Made by a program: the position numbers and the translations under genes. Of a DNA stretch of 64,000 nt, positions 27,442 to 36,376 are shown one piece after another. Under the pieces are notes generated by a model. The model saw only the letters and a program-made list of their open reading frames with translations. It ran no database searches and was not told where the DNA came from. The DNA comes from Paenibacillus sp. AN1007 (GTDB lineage Bacteria > Bacillota > Bacilli > Paenibacillales > Paenibacillaceae): contig NZ_CP159992.1 of assembly GCF_040702995.1 (NCBI RefSeq), positions 2,195,501-2,259,500 on the forward strand, read 5' to 3'. Positions within the stretch are counted from its first letter, which is position 1. Every line of letters begins with the position of its first letter.

Positions 27442-28494
27442 ATGGCTTCTCGCAGAGAAGTGGCCGAACTTGCGGGGGTGTCCGAGGCTACGGTATCCAG
27501 AGTGCTGAACGGCGTTGGACCGATCAGGGAGGAGACTCGCCGTAGGGTGCTTGAAGCGTCCGAGCGATTAGGTTATGTACCCAGTGCGCTTGCGCGCAGT
27601 TTTGCCAGAAGTAAGAGCGGTAATCTGGGCGTAGTGCTGCCTTACGTTCCGAAGGCACATTTGTTTTCGGCCTATTTTTTCTCGGAAATGTTGAGCGGCA
27701 TTGGAAGCAAAGCACGAGACAACGGCCTCGATCTGCTTGTCATGTTTCAGACCGCCGGTGAAGTCATGAATTATACGGATCTGTTTCGAAGACAGAAGGT
27801 GGATGCCTGCATCATTCTGGGTGCGAGACATGAGCATAATGAGCTGGCTGCCATGCAGCAGCTGCATCAGGAAGGACATCCATTTTGCGTGATGAACCAG
27901 CATTTTGCAGGAGAGTCGTTCATGGAAGTGGATGCTGATCATGTCGAGGGCAGCAGGCTTGCCATACGCCATCTTACCGATCAGGGTTACCGCAAAATCG
28001 CTTTTTTGAATGGACCAGACCGCTATTCCAACAGCCAGGACCGGCTTGAAGGTGTGCGTCTGGGTCTGCATGAGGCAGGCATGGAGCTGGACCGGAGCCT
28101 GCTGCTCGAAGGCAATTACAGCAGACGCAGCGGGATAGCGGCAGCAGCCTTGATTGCTGAACGATTGCATGAGATCGATGCGGTATTTGCAGCAAATGAC
28201 CGGATGGCTATCGGAGTAATGCATGGCTTGCGTGAACGGGGCGTGCGTACCCAGGATTTCCCGGCATTTGTTGGTTATGACGACTCTGATGCAGCCGAGA
28301 TGGCCGTTCCGGCGCTGAGCAGTGTGAGGGTTCCTTTTTTCGAGATGGGCGAACTTGCTGTGTCCAAACTGATCCAGGGTACCCATGCTGCAGCAGATGC
28401 AAAGGAATACCATGGTGGGGTTCGTTACGACTCTTCACGGACTCTTTTGCCGACAGAATTGATTATTCGTGCCTCTTCCAGCCGGCGTACCTGA
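27442..28494 (+). CDS. LacI family transcriptional regulator
   Basis: 350 residues. N-terminal LacI helix-turn-helix and hinge (SRREVAELAGVSEATVSRVLNGVGPIREETR) followed by a periplasmic-binding-protein-like effector domain (about 60-345). AAGGAGG lies 9 bases before the ATG at 27442; the longer ORF start at 27361 would include the promoter-proximal palindrome. The next genes on the same strand encode two Gfo/Idh dehydrogenases and a ThuA protein, so a sugar or polyol effector is likely but not identified. Confidence 0.88.
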   Translation: MASRREVAELAGVSEATVSRVLNGVGPIREETRRRVLEASERLGYVPSALARSFARSKSGNLGVVLPYVPKAHLFSAYFFSEMLSGIGSKARDNGLDLLVMFQTAGEVMNYTDLFRRQKVDACIILGARHEHNELAAMQQLHQEGHPFCVMNQHFAGESFMEVDADHVEGSRLAIRHLTDQGYRKIAFLNGPDRYSNSQDRLEGVRLGLHEAGMELDRSLLLEGNYSRRSGIAAAALIAERLHEIDAVFAANDRMAIGVMHGLRERGVRTQDFPAFVGYDDSDAAEMAVPALSSVRVPFFEMGELAVSKLIQGTHAAADAKEYHGGVRYDSSRTLLPTELIIRASSSRRT

Positions 28495-28627
28495 AATGAA
28501 GTACCGTTGAGCTGATAAAAGTAAGTGTTCTTATAAATTCTGTAGTACCTCATATATCTCATATTAAATGGTTATGGAATTGTTATGCTGACCGGTTATC
28601 TGGATTCTATTAAAGGAGGAAATGAAC

Positions 28628-29800
28628 ATGTCAAATCGTCTTCGTGTTGGAATGGTTGGTTACAAATTTATGGGTAAAGCTCACAGCAATGCATATCGCA
28701 GTTTGCCGATGTTTTTCCCGTCTGCCCCGCTGCAGCCTGAAATGTCCGTCATCTGCGGACGGAATGAGCAGGGAGTACAGGATGCGGCTAACCAGTTTGG
28801 ATGGTCCGAGAGTGTTACGGATTGGCGTGAACTGGTGAAACGGGATGATATTGATCTCATTGACATTAATGCACCGAGTGATGCTCATAAGGAAATTGCG
28901 CTGGAGGCAGCTCGTCAAGGCAAGCATTTATTCTGTGAGAAACCGCTCGCACTCTCGCTTGCTGACTCACGTGAGATGCTTGAAGCTGCTGAAGAAGCTG
29001 GCATCAAACATATGGTTGGGTTTAACTATCGCTTCTCACCAGCGGTGCAGCTTGCGAAGGATCTGATCGAGAGTGGGCGATTGGGTAAAATTTATCATTT
29101 CCGAGCGTTCTTCCTTCAGGACTGGATTCTGGACCCGAACTTCCCGCTGGTATGGCGTCTGCAAAAAGAAGTTGCAGGCTCCGGTTCACACGGTGACCTC
29201 GGTGCACACTTAATTGATTTGGCCCGTTTCCTCGTTGGAGAATTCCAGGAGGTGATCGGTATGAGTGAAACCTTTATCAAAGAGCGCCCGCTCGCTTCCG
29301 AGATGACAGGTCTTAGTGCGAAAGGCAGTTCGAGTGCAGATGCCCCTAAAGGTGAGGTAACTGTAGATGATGCTACGCTATTCCTGGCAAGATTCGCAGG
29401 GGGAGCGCTGGGAAGTTTCGAAGCGACGCGATTCGCAGCCGGACATCGCAGTACGAACTCGTTTGAGATTAACGGCAGTCTGGGCAGTGTACGCTTTGAC
29501 TTTGAACGCATGAACGAACTGGAAGTGTATTTCACGAAGGACGATGAGGATGTGCAGGGCTTCCGCCGCGTACTGGCTACCGATCCTGCGCATAAATACG
29601 CTGAAGCTTGGTGGCCTGCAGGTCATACGATCGGTTTTGAGCATACCTTCACTCATGAGATGCTGGAACTGGTGACAGCCATTTCGGAAGGACGTCAGCC
29701 ATCGCCAAGCTTCCATGATGGTGTTGCGTGTCAAGCCGTACTTGAAGCCGTGGAGAGGTCCGTGTCAGAGCGCCGCTGGGTAACACTCGAAGAGATGTAA
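28628..29800 (+). CDS. Gfo/Idh/MocA family NAD(P)-dependent oxidoreductase
   Basis: About 390 residues. N-terminal Rossmann fold (LRVGMVGYKFMGKAHSNAY; the glycines are slightly unusual, GYKFMG) and the family's catalytic Lys in FCEKPLA, then a C-terminal GFO_IDH_MocA_C domain with GSHGDLGAHLIDLARFLVG. Such enzymes oxidise or epimerise sugars and inositols. ATG at 28628 has AAAGGAGG 7 bases upstream. Heads a probable operon with the ThuA protein and a second Gfo/Idh enzyme. Confidence 0.88.
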   Translation: MSNRLRVGMVGYKFMGKAHSNAYRSLPMFFPSAPLQPEMSVICGRNEQGVQDAANQFGWSESVTDWRELVKRDDIDLIDINAPSDAHKEIALEAARQGKHLFCEKPLALSLADSREMLEAAEEAGIKHMVGFNYRFSPAVQLAKDLIESGRLGKIYHFRAFFLQDWILDPNFPLVWRLQKEVAGSGSHGDLGAHLIDLARFLVGEFQEVIGMSETFIKERPLASEMTGLSAKGSSSADAPKGEVTVDDATLFLARFAGGALGSFEATRFAAGHRSTNSFEINGSLGSVRFDFERMNELEVYFTKDDEDVQGFRRVLATDPAHKYAEAWWPAGHTIGFEHTFTHEMLELVTAISEGRQPSPSFHDGVACQAVLEAVERSVSERRWVTLEEM

Positions 29801-29917
29801 CGAGGAAACAAGGATATAAATCAGTAGATGCAGGTGAGCTGCAATTCGATATTTTAGTCAGATAGTCAGTTTCAAGGAATGACCCAAATCGAATAATCGA
29901 AAGTGAGTGAACAGACG

Positions 29918-30643
29918 ATGAGGAAAGCACTGATTGTGTGGGGCGGCTGGGATGGACATGAGCCGGAACAGGTAGCGGCTATTTTTGAACGTATTTTAAA
30001 GGAAGAGCAGTTCGAAGTTGAAGTCTCTGATACACTGGAATCCTATGCGGATGCCGAAAAGCTGATGGGTCTGGATCTCATTGTACCTCTGTGGACGATG
30101 GGGCAGATTGAACAGGAACTGGTGAACAACGTTTCGGCAGCTGTTCAGAGTGGTGTAGGTCTTGCAGGGCTGCATGGCGGGATGTGTGACGCGTTCCGAA
30201 ATAACGTTGACTGGCAGTTTATGACGGGCGGACAATGGGTAGCTCATCCAGGCAACGATGGTGTTGAATACATGGTGAACATCAAACGCGGCTCCAGTCC
30301 ACTATTTGACCATATCGAGGATTTTCAGGTGAAGAGTGAGCAGTATTACCTGCACGTGGACCCGGCTGTCGAGGTGCTTGCCACAACCCGCTTCCCGATT
30401 GTATCCGGTCCTCATGCGGCGAATGGACCTGTGGATATGCCCGTAGCATGGACGAAACGCTGGGGGGCAGGACGTGTATTCTATAATTCGCTGGGTCACC
30501 ATGCAGATATTGTAGACATGAAGCCTGTAACCGAGATGATGCGCAGCGGGTTCCTCTGGACCGCAGCTGGCAAAGAGCTGGCGAAGAGCCGGAACGCGGG
30601 TGTGACCGAGGTGTACACCGGAATGGCAGATAACCAGACCTGA
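29918..30643 (+). CDS. ThuA domain protein
   Basis: 241 residues of the ThuA (trehalose utilisation) family, a class I glutamine amidotransferase-like fold: ALIVWGGWDGHEPEQVA at the N-terminus, GVGLAGLHGGMCDAF, and a C-terminal GAGRVFYNSLGHH segment. ThuA is implicated in 3-keto-sugar metabolism together with Gfo/Idh dehydrogenases, which matches this location between two such genes. ATG at 29918 gives the family-like N-terminus; the ribosome binding site is weak (GAAAGTGAG). Biochemical reaction not certain. Confidence 0.82.
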   Translation: MRKALIVWGGWDGHEPEQVAAIFERILKEEQFEVEVSDTLESYADAEKLMGLDLIVPLWTMGQIEQELVNNVSAAVQSGVGLAGLHGGMCDAFRNNVDWQFMTGGQWVAHPGNDGVEYMVNIKRGSSPLFDHIEDFQVKSEQYYLHVDPAVEVLATTRFPIVSGPHAANGPVDMPVAWTKRWGAGRVFYNSLGHHADIVDMKPVTEMMRSGFLWTAAGKELAKSRNAGVTEVYTGMADNQT

Positions 30644-30735
30644 TTTTTCTGGTGAGTTCAGGTAAGAGTGTACTTATTCGATATTTAAAGAGAGCTTAAA
30701 CCACATATTTGATGCACGGCGAAGGGAGCAGGGGC

Positions 30736-31842
30736 ATGAAAACAATGAAAGTAGGTATTATCGGCTGTGGTAAAATCAGCGGCATCTATATGGAGAACTG
30801 TCACCGTTTCGAGGTGCTGGAACTTAGTGCTGTAGCTGACCTGGACAGGAAACGAGCAGAGGAGCAGGCGGCGGCTTATAACGTTCCAAACGTATACACC
30901 GTAGACGAAATGTTCGCTGATCCCGAGATTGAGCTGATCATCAATCTGACGATTCCTGCCGTTCACGCCGAAGTATGCATACGTGCGCTGGAATCGGGTA
31001 AACACGTTTATGTTGAAAAACCGCTTGCAGTTACCCGCGAAGAAGGTCAGGCTGTACTCGAAACAGCCAAGCGGCAAGGACTGCTGGTAGGGTGTGCACC
31101 CGAAACTTTCTTCGGTTCAGGGATTCAGACAGCACTGCAGCTGGTAGAGGATGGTATTATCGGCAAACCGGTAGCGGCAACCGCCTTTATGATGAGCCGT
31201 GGGCATGAGTTCTGGCATCCAGATCCCGAGTTCTATTATGCCAGCGGCGGCGGCCCGATGTTTGACATGGGACCTTATTATCTGACCGCACTCGTGCAGT
31301 TGATGGGGCCGATCAAATCCATCGCCGGGATGACAGGTAAAGCGATGGAGGAACGGACGATTACAAGTGAGAAAAAAAGAGGCCAGATCATTCCCGTGGA
31401 CATTCCAACACATGTCACCGGTCTGCTTCAATTCGAACAAGGAGCCATCGGTACGCTGATTACCAGCTTTGATGTGTTTGGTGGAAGCGCACTGCCGCCG
31501 ATCGAGGTGTACGGGACTCACGGAACACTGCAGGTCCCTGACCCGAACACTTTTGGCGGTCCGGTGCGTTACCGCTTGATGGGTGAACATGAGTGGACGG
31601 AAGCTCCGCTTCTTCCGGGATATCAGGAAAATACCCGCGGCATCGGCGTGGCAGATATGGCCTATGCAGCACGCAGCGGTCGCGCACACCGGGCAAGCGG
31701 TGAACTGGCCTATCACGTGCTTGAAGCCATGTGGGCGTTCCATGACTCGTCTGATGAAAAGACGTTCTATACGATGAAGAGCACCTGTCAGCGTCCAGCG
31801 GCGCTGCCTGTTAACCTTCCGCTGTATACGCTGGATAAGTAA
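30736..31842 (+). CDS. Gfo/Idh/MocA family oxidoreductase
   Basis: About 368 residues. Rossmann motif GIIGCGKISGIYMEN, catalytic Lys in VEKPLA, and YASGGGPMFDMGPYYLTALVQLMGP for the C-terminal domain. AAGGGAG lies 7 bases before the ATG at 30736, preferred over the one at 30709. Third gene of the ThuA cluster; a long perfect hairpin follows the stop. Together with the first dehydrogenase it could carry out a paired oxidation and reduction via a keto-sugar, an inference from related clusters. Confidence 0.88.
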   Translation: MKTMKVGIIGCGKISGIYMENCHRFEVLELSAVADLDRKRAEEQAAAYNVPNVYTVDEMFADPEIELIINLTIPAVHAEVCIRALESGKHVYVEKPLAVTREEGQAVLETAKRQGLLVGCAPETFFGSGIQTALQLVEDGIIGKPVAATAFMMSRGHEFWHPDPEFYYASGGGPMFDMGPYYLTALVQLMGPIKSIAGMTGKAMEERTITSEKKRGQIIPVDIPTHVTGLLQFEQGAIGTLITSFDVFGGSALPPIEVYGTHGTLQVPDPNTFGGPVRYRLMGEHEWTEAPLLPGYQENTRGIGVADMAYAARSGRAHRASGELAYHVLEAMWAFHDSSDEKTFYTMKSTCQRPAALPVNLPLYTLDK

Positions 31843-31873
31843 GCAGCAGGGTAGGATATGATGAGTTAAATTT

Positions 31874-31922
31874 ACAACGAACAGCCTCTTTCCGTCTGAT
31901 AAGGAAAGAGGCTGTTCGTTGT
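31874..31922 (+). terminator. 20-bp perfect stem between convergent genes
   Basis: Arms at 31874-31893 and 31903-31922 are perfectly complementary over 20 bases (core AGCCTCTTTCC/GGAAAGAGGCT) with a 9-base loop. No long T run follows on either strand, but its position between convergent genes fits a bidirectional terminator. Confidence 0.7.
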
Positions 31923-31987
31923 GCGTCCAGAATAACGTTTTTCTGTATTGAATTAAAGGATGAATCTGGGCTTCTGCCTGCATAATA

Positions 31988-32807
31988 TCAAGGTTCGAAA
32001 CCCGCCTGGCTGACAAAGAGTTCATGTGCTGCAAAATGCATCTCCATTTGCTGTAAAACCTGCTTATACGCATCGGGACGATACCACTGCTCTAGTCCGA
32101 TCTCTTCATAAAGCTGCTCTATCCCAAGTCTGCGTGTTCGCTTACCTTCACTGCCATCGCCCATAAAATAGTCATCGATGCAGACACGCTCCACAAGGGG
32201 TCTTAGCGCAGCGGCGAACTGATCACTGCTTGGCAGCACGGGTGCTATCGCTGCCTGCGCCTGAATGCCGGCATCGCGCAGTGCCTTGAGCGCATGCAGT
32301 CGGCCTGCGATGGGCGGAGCAGACGGGGTGAAATGTTTACGTATATCGTCCAGGTCCGTTTCAACGGTCATACTTACCCGAACCCGATCACCAAGCTTCT
32401 GAAGCACATCGATATCACGCGTAACAAGCGGGCTTCGGGTCTGCAAAAGCACAAAATCAGGCGGATGCAGCAGCATGGTCTCCAGCAGGGAACGTGTAAT
32501 CCGTTCCTGCACTTCAACGGGCTGATACGGGTCGGTGCTGGACGACATGAAGATGGTCACTTTTCCTTTCTTCCGGGCGCGCTCGCAGCTCTTTGGCAAG
32601 GAGGTCCGAAGCTTCTTTTTTCACATCAACCCAGCTTCCCCAGTCCTCCTTGCGAAATAAGGAGACCGGCATCTGTCTGACATAACAGTAGGAACATCCG
32701 AAGGTACAGCCTGTGTACGGATTCAAGGTATGGGTGTATCCGTTAAGGAAACCGGTGCCTTTATTTAATAATGATTTGGGTACTTTGTAATTGATTTGAT
32801 TTTTCAT
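31988..32807 (-). pseudogene. SPL-family radical SAM protein, broken by a single-base frameshift
   Basis: The N-terminal part (from 32807) has the radical SAM cluster CTFGCSYCYV (CX3CX2C) preceded by NPYTG. The C-terminal part, in another frame, has FMSSSTDPYQPVE and RVRVSMTVETD. Removing one C from the run at 32575-32577 (GGG on the plus strand) joins them as ELRARRKKGKVTIF. The family is related to spore photoproduct lyase and found next to DNA-repair genes. Its start overlaps the stop of the AdaA gene (ATGA), so the two form an operon. Real loss or sequencing error are both possible. Confidence 0.85.
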
Positions 32808-33394
32808 GCTTCGTCGTGCCTTTCCCTGTAGTGTGCGGGGGTACAGCCGGTATATTTGCGAAATACGGATATGAAGTAGGCCGGGTTGGCTATGCCAACT
32901 TGGCGTCCAATCTGCGTAACGGTGAGATGAGTCGATTTAAGGAGTTTCTGTGCCTTGTTTATGCGTTTAGCCTGAATGTATTGAACGGGCGTTTGGCCTG
33001 TGATGCGTTTAAAGACCCGATGCAGATGGTATGGACTCCCATGGCTTACTGAAGCAAGTGCATTAAGCGTTAACGGTTCGGTATAGTGATTCTCAATATA
33101 TTCGGTAATCCCGTAAATCCATTCCTGGTCAGGCACTCGTTCTCCAGTCGGTTTACAGCGCTTGCACGGTCTGAATTTGTGAGCCAGAGCTTGCTCGGCA
33201 TCGCGGAAGATCAGCACATTGTCGTATTTTGGGGGTCTTGATCTGCACGAGGGTCGGCAAAAAATACCGGTTGTCTGTACTGCATAAAAAAACGTACCAT
33301 CGTACGAGCTGTTATTCTGTATGATAGCGTCCCAATACTCAGCAGGAATAGGGTGCTGCAGGTTCAGGGCATCATCTTGCTGTGTATGTTTCAT
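32804..33394 (-). CDS. adaA: AdaA-type methylphosphotriester-DNA methyltransferase and AraC-type regulator
   Basis: 196 residues. The N-terminal Ada zinc domain has the four Cys in FCRPSC and CKRC (the first Cys is the methyl acceptor), within YDGTFFYAVQTTGIFCRPSCRSR. The C-terminal half is an AraC helix-turn-helix pair (LTLNALASVSHGSPYHLHRVFKRITGQTP ... VGIANPAYFISVFRKYTG). Known AdaA proteins sense methylphosphotriesters and activate adaptive DNA-alkylation repair. The O6-methylguanine transferase domain is absent, as in B. subtilis AdaA. Confidence 0.9.
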   Translation of the reverse strand: MKHTQQDDALNLQHPIPAEYWDAIIQNNSSYDGTFFYAVQTTGIFCRPSCRSRPPKYDNVLIFRDAEQALAHKFRPCKRCKPTGERVPDQEWIYGITEYIENHYTEPLTLNALASVSHGSPYHLHRVFKRITGQTPVQYIQAKRINKAQKLLKSTHLTVTQIGRQVGIANPAYFISVFRKYTGCTPAHYRERHDEA

Positions 33395-33636
33395 AGATTC
33401 ACCTCTGCTCTTATTATACCCTTCATAATCAGGAAATTACGAGATTTCGAATCGAATCGCAAGATATCAATATTTGTGCATTAACCGCTCTGTACACATG
33501 CAGAAAAAGCTCTTTCTTCATTCCTGCTGCAATTTACGCTACAATGTACAAGACAGGTTATGAAGCAGCGATTCACCCTGATAAAGAACAATCTAAGAAG
33601 CAAACAATATCAGTCACAAAGAAAGAGGTAGATAGA

Positions 33637-34617
33637 ATGGTTCGATTCGGTGTAGTAGGTACCAACTGGATTACAGAAAGGCTGCTGGAATCTGCTGTTC
33701 AGGTGGAAGGTTTCCAGCTTACGGCGGTATTCTCCCGGACAGCGGATAAGGCAAACGCATTTGCAGACCGGTATGATGCGCCCTATCGGTTCACGGATCT
33801 GGAGGAGATGGCGGCCAGCGACACACTGGATGCGGTATATATCGCCACGCCGAATACGCTCCATGCAGCACAGGCTGAGCTTTTTCTGAGAAACGGCAAG
33901 CATGTATTGTGCGAGAAACCCCTTGCAGCTAATAGTGCAGAAGTACAAAGCATGATCGAGACCGCACAAAAGCATAATGTGCTGCTGATGGAAGCGATGA
34001 AGTCGACACTCGTTCCCGTGTTCAAAAGTGCGGCACAGCATCTATCCAAAATTGGGCCTGTTCGCAAGTACATAGCAGGTTATTCGCAGTATTCTTCACG
34101 TTATGACAAGTATAAGGAAGGCATTGTGCTAAACGCATTTAAGCCGGAACTCGCGAACGGAGCGTTGATGGACCTGGGCGTGTATTGTTTATATCCGCTC
34201 ATCACTTTGTTTGGGGCGCCGCAGCAGGTGCAGGCCCAGGCTATGATGCTGGAATCCGGCGTAGACGGACAGGGGAGCGTGCTGCTGCAGTATGACGGAA
34301 TGGATGCGGTTGTAACGTATTCCAAGATCGCCAATTCGCACGTACCGAGTGAAATTATGGGTGAGCGCGGCAGCATGATTATTGATAAGATTGGTTCACC
34401 TGAACACGCCGAGATTCGTTACAATGATGGAACTGTAGAGACCCTAACGGTAGAGCAGCAGCATCCTGCGATGTATTATGAAGTGGAGGAGTTTGTCAAT
34501 CTGGTACAGCAGGGGAAGAAGGAATCCGATATGAACACGTATGAACGCTCCTATCAAACGATGCAGGTGATGGATCAGATCAGACGGCAGATTGGACTTG
34601 TTTTTCCTAATGATTAA
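33637..34617 (+). CDS. Gfo/Idh/MocA family oxidoreductase
   Basis: 326 residues. RFGVVGTNWITERLL (Rossmann; GxGxxG replaced by GVVGTNW as in several family members), catalytic Lys in LCEKPLA, and NGALMDLGVYCLYPLITLFG. ATG at 33637 has AAAGAGGT upstream; the longer ORF start at 33544 has none. Divergent from adaA and followed 18 bases later by a methyltransferase gene. The substrate cannot be inferred; it is only distantly similar to the two dehydrogenases at 28.6-31.8 kb. Confidence 0.85.
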   Translation: MVRFGVVGTNWITERLLESAVQVEGFQLTAVFSRTADKANAFADRYDAPYRFTDLEEMAASDTLDAVYIATPNTLHAAQAELFLRNGKHVLCEKPLAANSAEVQSMIETAQKHNVLLMEAMKSTLVPVFKSAAQHLSKIGPVRKYIAGYSQYSSRYDKYKEGIVLNAFKPELANGALMDLGVYCLYPLITLFGAPQQVQAQAMMLESGVDGQGSVLLQYDGMDAVVTYSKIANSHVPSEIMGERGSMIIDKIGSPEHAEIRYNDGTVETLTVEQQHPAMYYEVEEFVNLVQQGKKESDMNTYERSYQTMQVMDQIRRQIGLVFPND

Positions 34618-34635
34618 TGGAAGGAAGCGAATGAG

Positions 34636-35364
34636 ATGAGCCGAGACGAGCAGAGAAGTGTGAACGAGAATGAAGAGAGCAGCCTGGAGCTGGCACAGAT
34701 TATTTTTATCGGTAGGACCTTTGAGGAATACATGAGCATGTTTCAACTGACAGAGCAGGAGCTTGGGGGCAGGGCCATTCTGGATTGTCCCGGAGGTGCA
34801 TGTTCGTTCAGCAGTGAAGCTCGCAAGCATGGGGCTTATCCTGCAGCAGCGGATATCGTTTACCATTATGGCATTCATGAGCTGGAAACGAAGGGACTGC
34901 AGGATATTGAACACACGATGAAACAGATGCAGACTGCACAGGGAATGTATGTATGGGATCGCTTCGGTTCTATAGAGGGATTAAGGCAGGAACGGCTGCG
35001 TGCGATTACGGCGTGTGCGGCGGATATGAGACGTCATCCTGACCATTACGTGCCCGCTGTATTACCTGAACTGCCTTTTGATGATGAACAATTTGATCTG
35101 ACTTTATCGGCGCATTTCCTGTTCACGTATGCTGACCGGTTTAATTTTGACTTTCATGTTCAAACGCTGCTGGAAATGCTGCGAGTAACCAGAGAGGAGC
35201 TGCGTATCTTTCCGACCGTTGACCTTACAGGCAGACGTTATGAACACATGGATGAACTCAAGCTTCTCTTGGAAAACAAGGGTTACTGCGTGTCTGAAGT
35301 CAGAACGTCATATGAATTCCAGCGAAATGCCCATACGATGCTTCGTATTTTGAAGCCGTCATAA
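34636..35364 (+). CDS. SAM-dependent methyltransferase-like protein
   Basis: 242 residues with a class I methyltransferase pattern: motif I is AILDCPGGACSFSSEA, with AAADIVYH as the acidic residue after beta-2 and LPFDDEQFDLTLSAHFLF as motif IV. GGAAGG lies upstream of the ATG. Substrate unknown. It follows a Gfo/Idh gene and precedes an epimerase by 23 bases, so the three may be cotranscribed. Confidence 0.7.
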   Translation: MSRDEQRSVNENEESSLELAQIIFIGRTFEEYMSMFQLTEQELGGRAILDCPGGACSFSSEARKHGAYPAAADIVYHYGIHELETKGLQDIEHTMKQMQTAQGMYVWDRFGSIEGLRQERLRAITACAADMRRHPDHYVPAVLPELPFDDEQFDLTLSAHFLFTYADRFNFDFHVQTLLEMLRVTREELRIFPTVDLTGRRYEHMDELKLLLENKGYCVSEVRTSYEFQRNAHTMLRILKPS

Positions 35365-35387
35365 ACATAGGATTGGAGGGAAATAAG

Positions 35388-36281
35388 ATGAAAAAAGTAC
35401 TTATTCTCGGAGGTACGCGTTTCTTTGGCAAACGTCTCGTGGACCATCTGTTATGGGAAGGGAAGTCAGAGATCACGGTTGCTACACGCGGACAGACCGA
35501 AGCTGATTTTGGAGCGGAAGTAAAGCGAATCCGTATGGACCGGGAGAACCCGCAGTCCGTAGCAGAGGCGGCACAGTCGGATCAGTGGGATGTGGTGTAT
35601 GATAATATCTGCTACTCACCGAATGAGGCGAAAGCTGCCTGTGAAGCGTTTGCAGGACGTACCAAGAAGTATGTGTTAACCTCTACGCTATCCGTGTATG
35701 GAGAACCGAGACCGGGATTTGTGGAGACCGATTTCGATCCGTATACGTATCCACTGCAGTACGGAAACAAGGAGGATTTTAATTACGGTGAAGGCAAGAG
35801 ACTTGCCGAGGCTGTATTCTTTCAAACCGCTTCCTTTCCTGTAGCTGCCATGCGTATTCCGATTGTACTCGGAATAGACGATTATACCAAAAGACTTCAT
35901 TTTCATATTAAACATGTGCAGAAGGGAAAACCGATCGGCATGCCTAATCCTGAAGCTGAGATTGGTTTCATTCATTCCACTGAAGCTGCAAGATTCCTTG
36001 CGTGGCTTGGGAATGTGCCTTTGACTGGACCTGTGAATGCAGCGTCCAAAGGCTCCATTACACTTACAGCCATGATGCATTTGATTGAAACGGTGACGGG
36101 GATGCAGTCCCAGATTTTGAAGCGGACCGTGGACGAAGACATGTCACCCTTTGGAGTGGAGCAGTCGTGGACTATGGACACCTCTAAAGCAGAACAGGCC
36201 GGATATACATTTGAAGCTCTGATGGATTGGTTTCCAGGCCTTGTGCGTGAGGTTGCGCTCGCTCTGCAGTCAGAACGATGA
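35388..36281 (+). CDS. NAD-dependent epimerase/dehydratase family protein
   Basis: 297 residues. Extended SDR fold with KKVLILGGTRFFGKRLVDHLL (nucleotide binding) and the atypical YGEGKRLAE in place of the canonical YxxxK; SVYGEPRPG lies before it. Proteins of this type in Bacillales are usually annotated NAD-dependent epimerase or dehydratase, with unknown nucleotide-sugar substrate. ATG at 35388 has GGAGGG 9 bases upstream. A terminator follows. Confidence 0.78.
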   Translation: MKKVLILGGTRFFGKRLVDHLLWEGKSEITVATRGQTEADFGAEVKRIRMDRENPQSVAEAAQSDQWDVVYDNICYSPNEAKAACEAFAGRTKKYVLTSTLSVYGEPRPGFVETDFDPYTYPLQYGNKEDFNYGEGKRLAEAVFFQTASFPVAAMRIPIVLGIDDYTKRLHFHIKHVQKGKPIGMPNPEAEIGFIHSTEAARFLAWLGNVPLTGPVNAASKGSITLTAMMHLIETVTGMQSQILKRTVDEDMSPFGVEQSWTMDTSKAEQAGYTFEALMDWFPGLVREVALALQSER

Positions 36282-36300
36282 GCGGGAAGGCATAGGTGAA

Positions 36301-36344
36301 GCAGGATGAACCGGAAGTGATTGCCGGGACATCCTGCTTTTTGT
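36301..36344 (+). terminator. terminator between the epimerase gene and the convergent LacI gene
   Basis: GCAGGATG/CATCCTGC stem followed by TTTTTGTACTTTTT. Confidence 0.75.
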
Positions 36345-36376
36345 ACTTTTTGATGTGTATTCGTATGAAATATAAG

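Noticed and set aside
31117..32073. 318-codon minus-strand frame across a Gfo/Idh gene and the SPL gene
   Set aside because: Overlaps two better-supported genes and a terminator hairpin.
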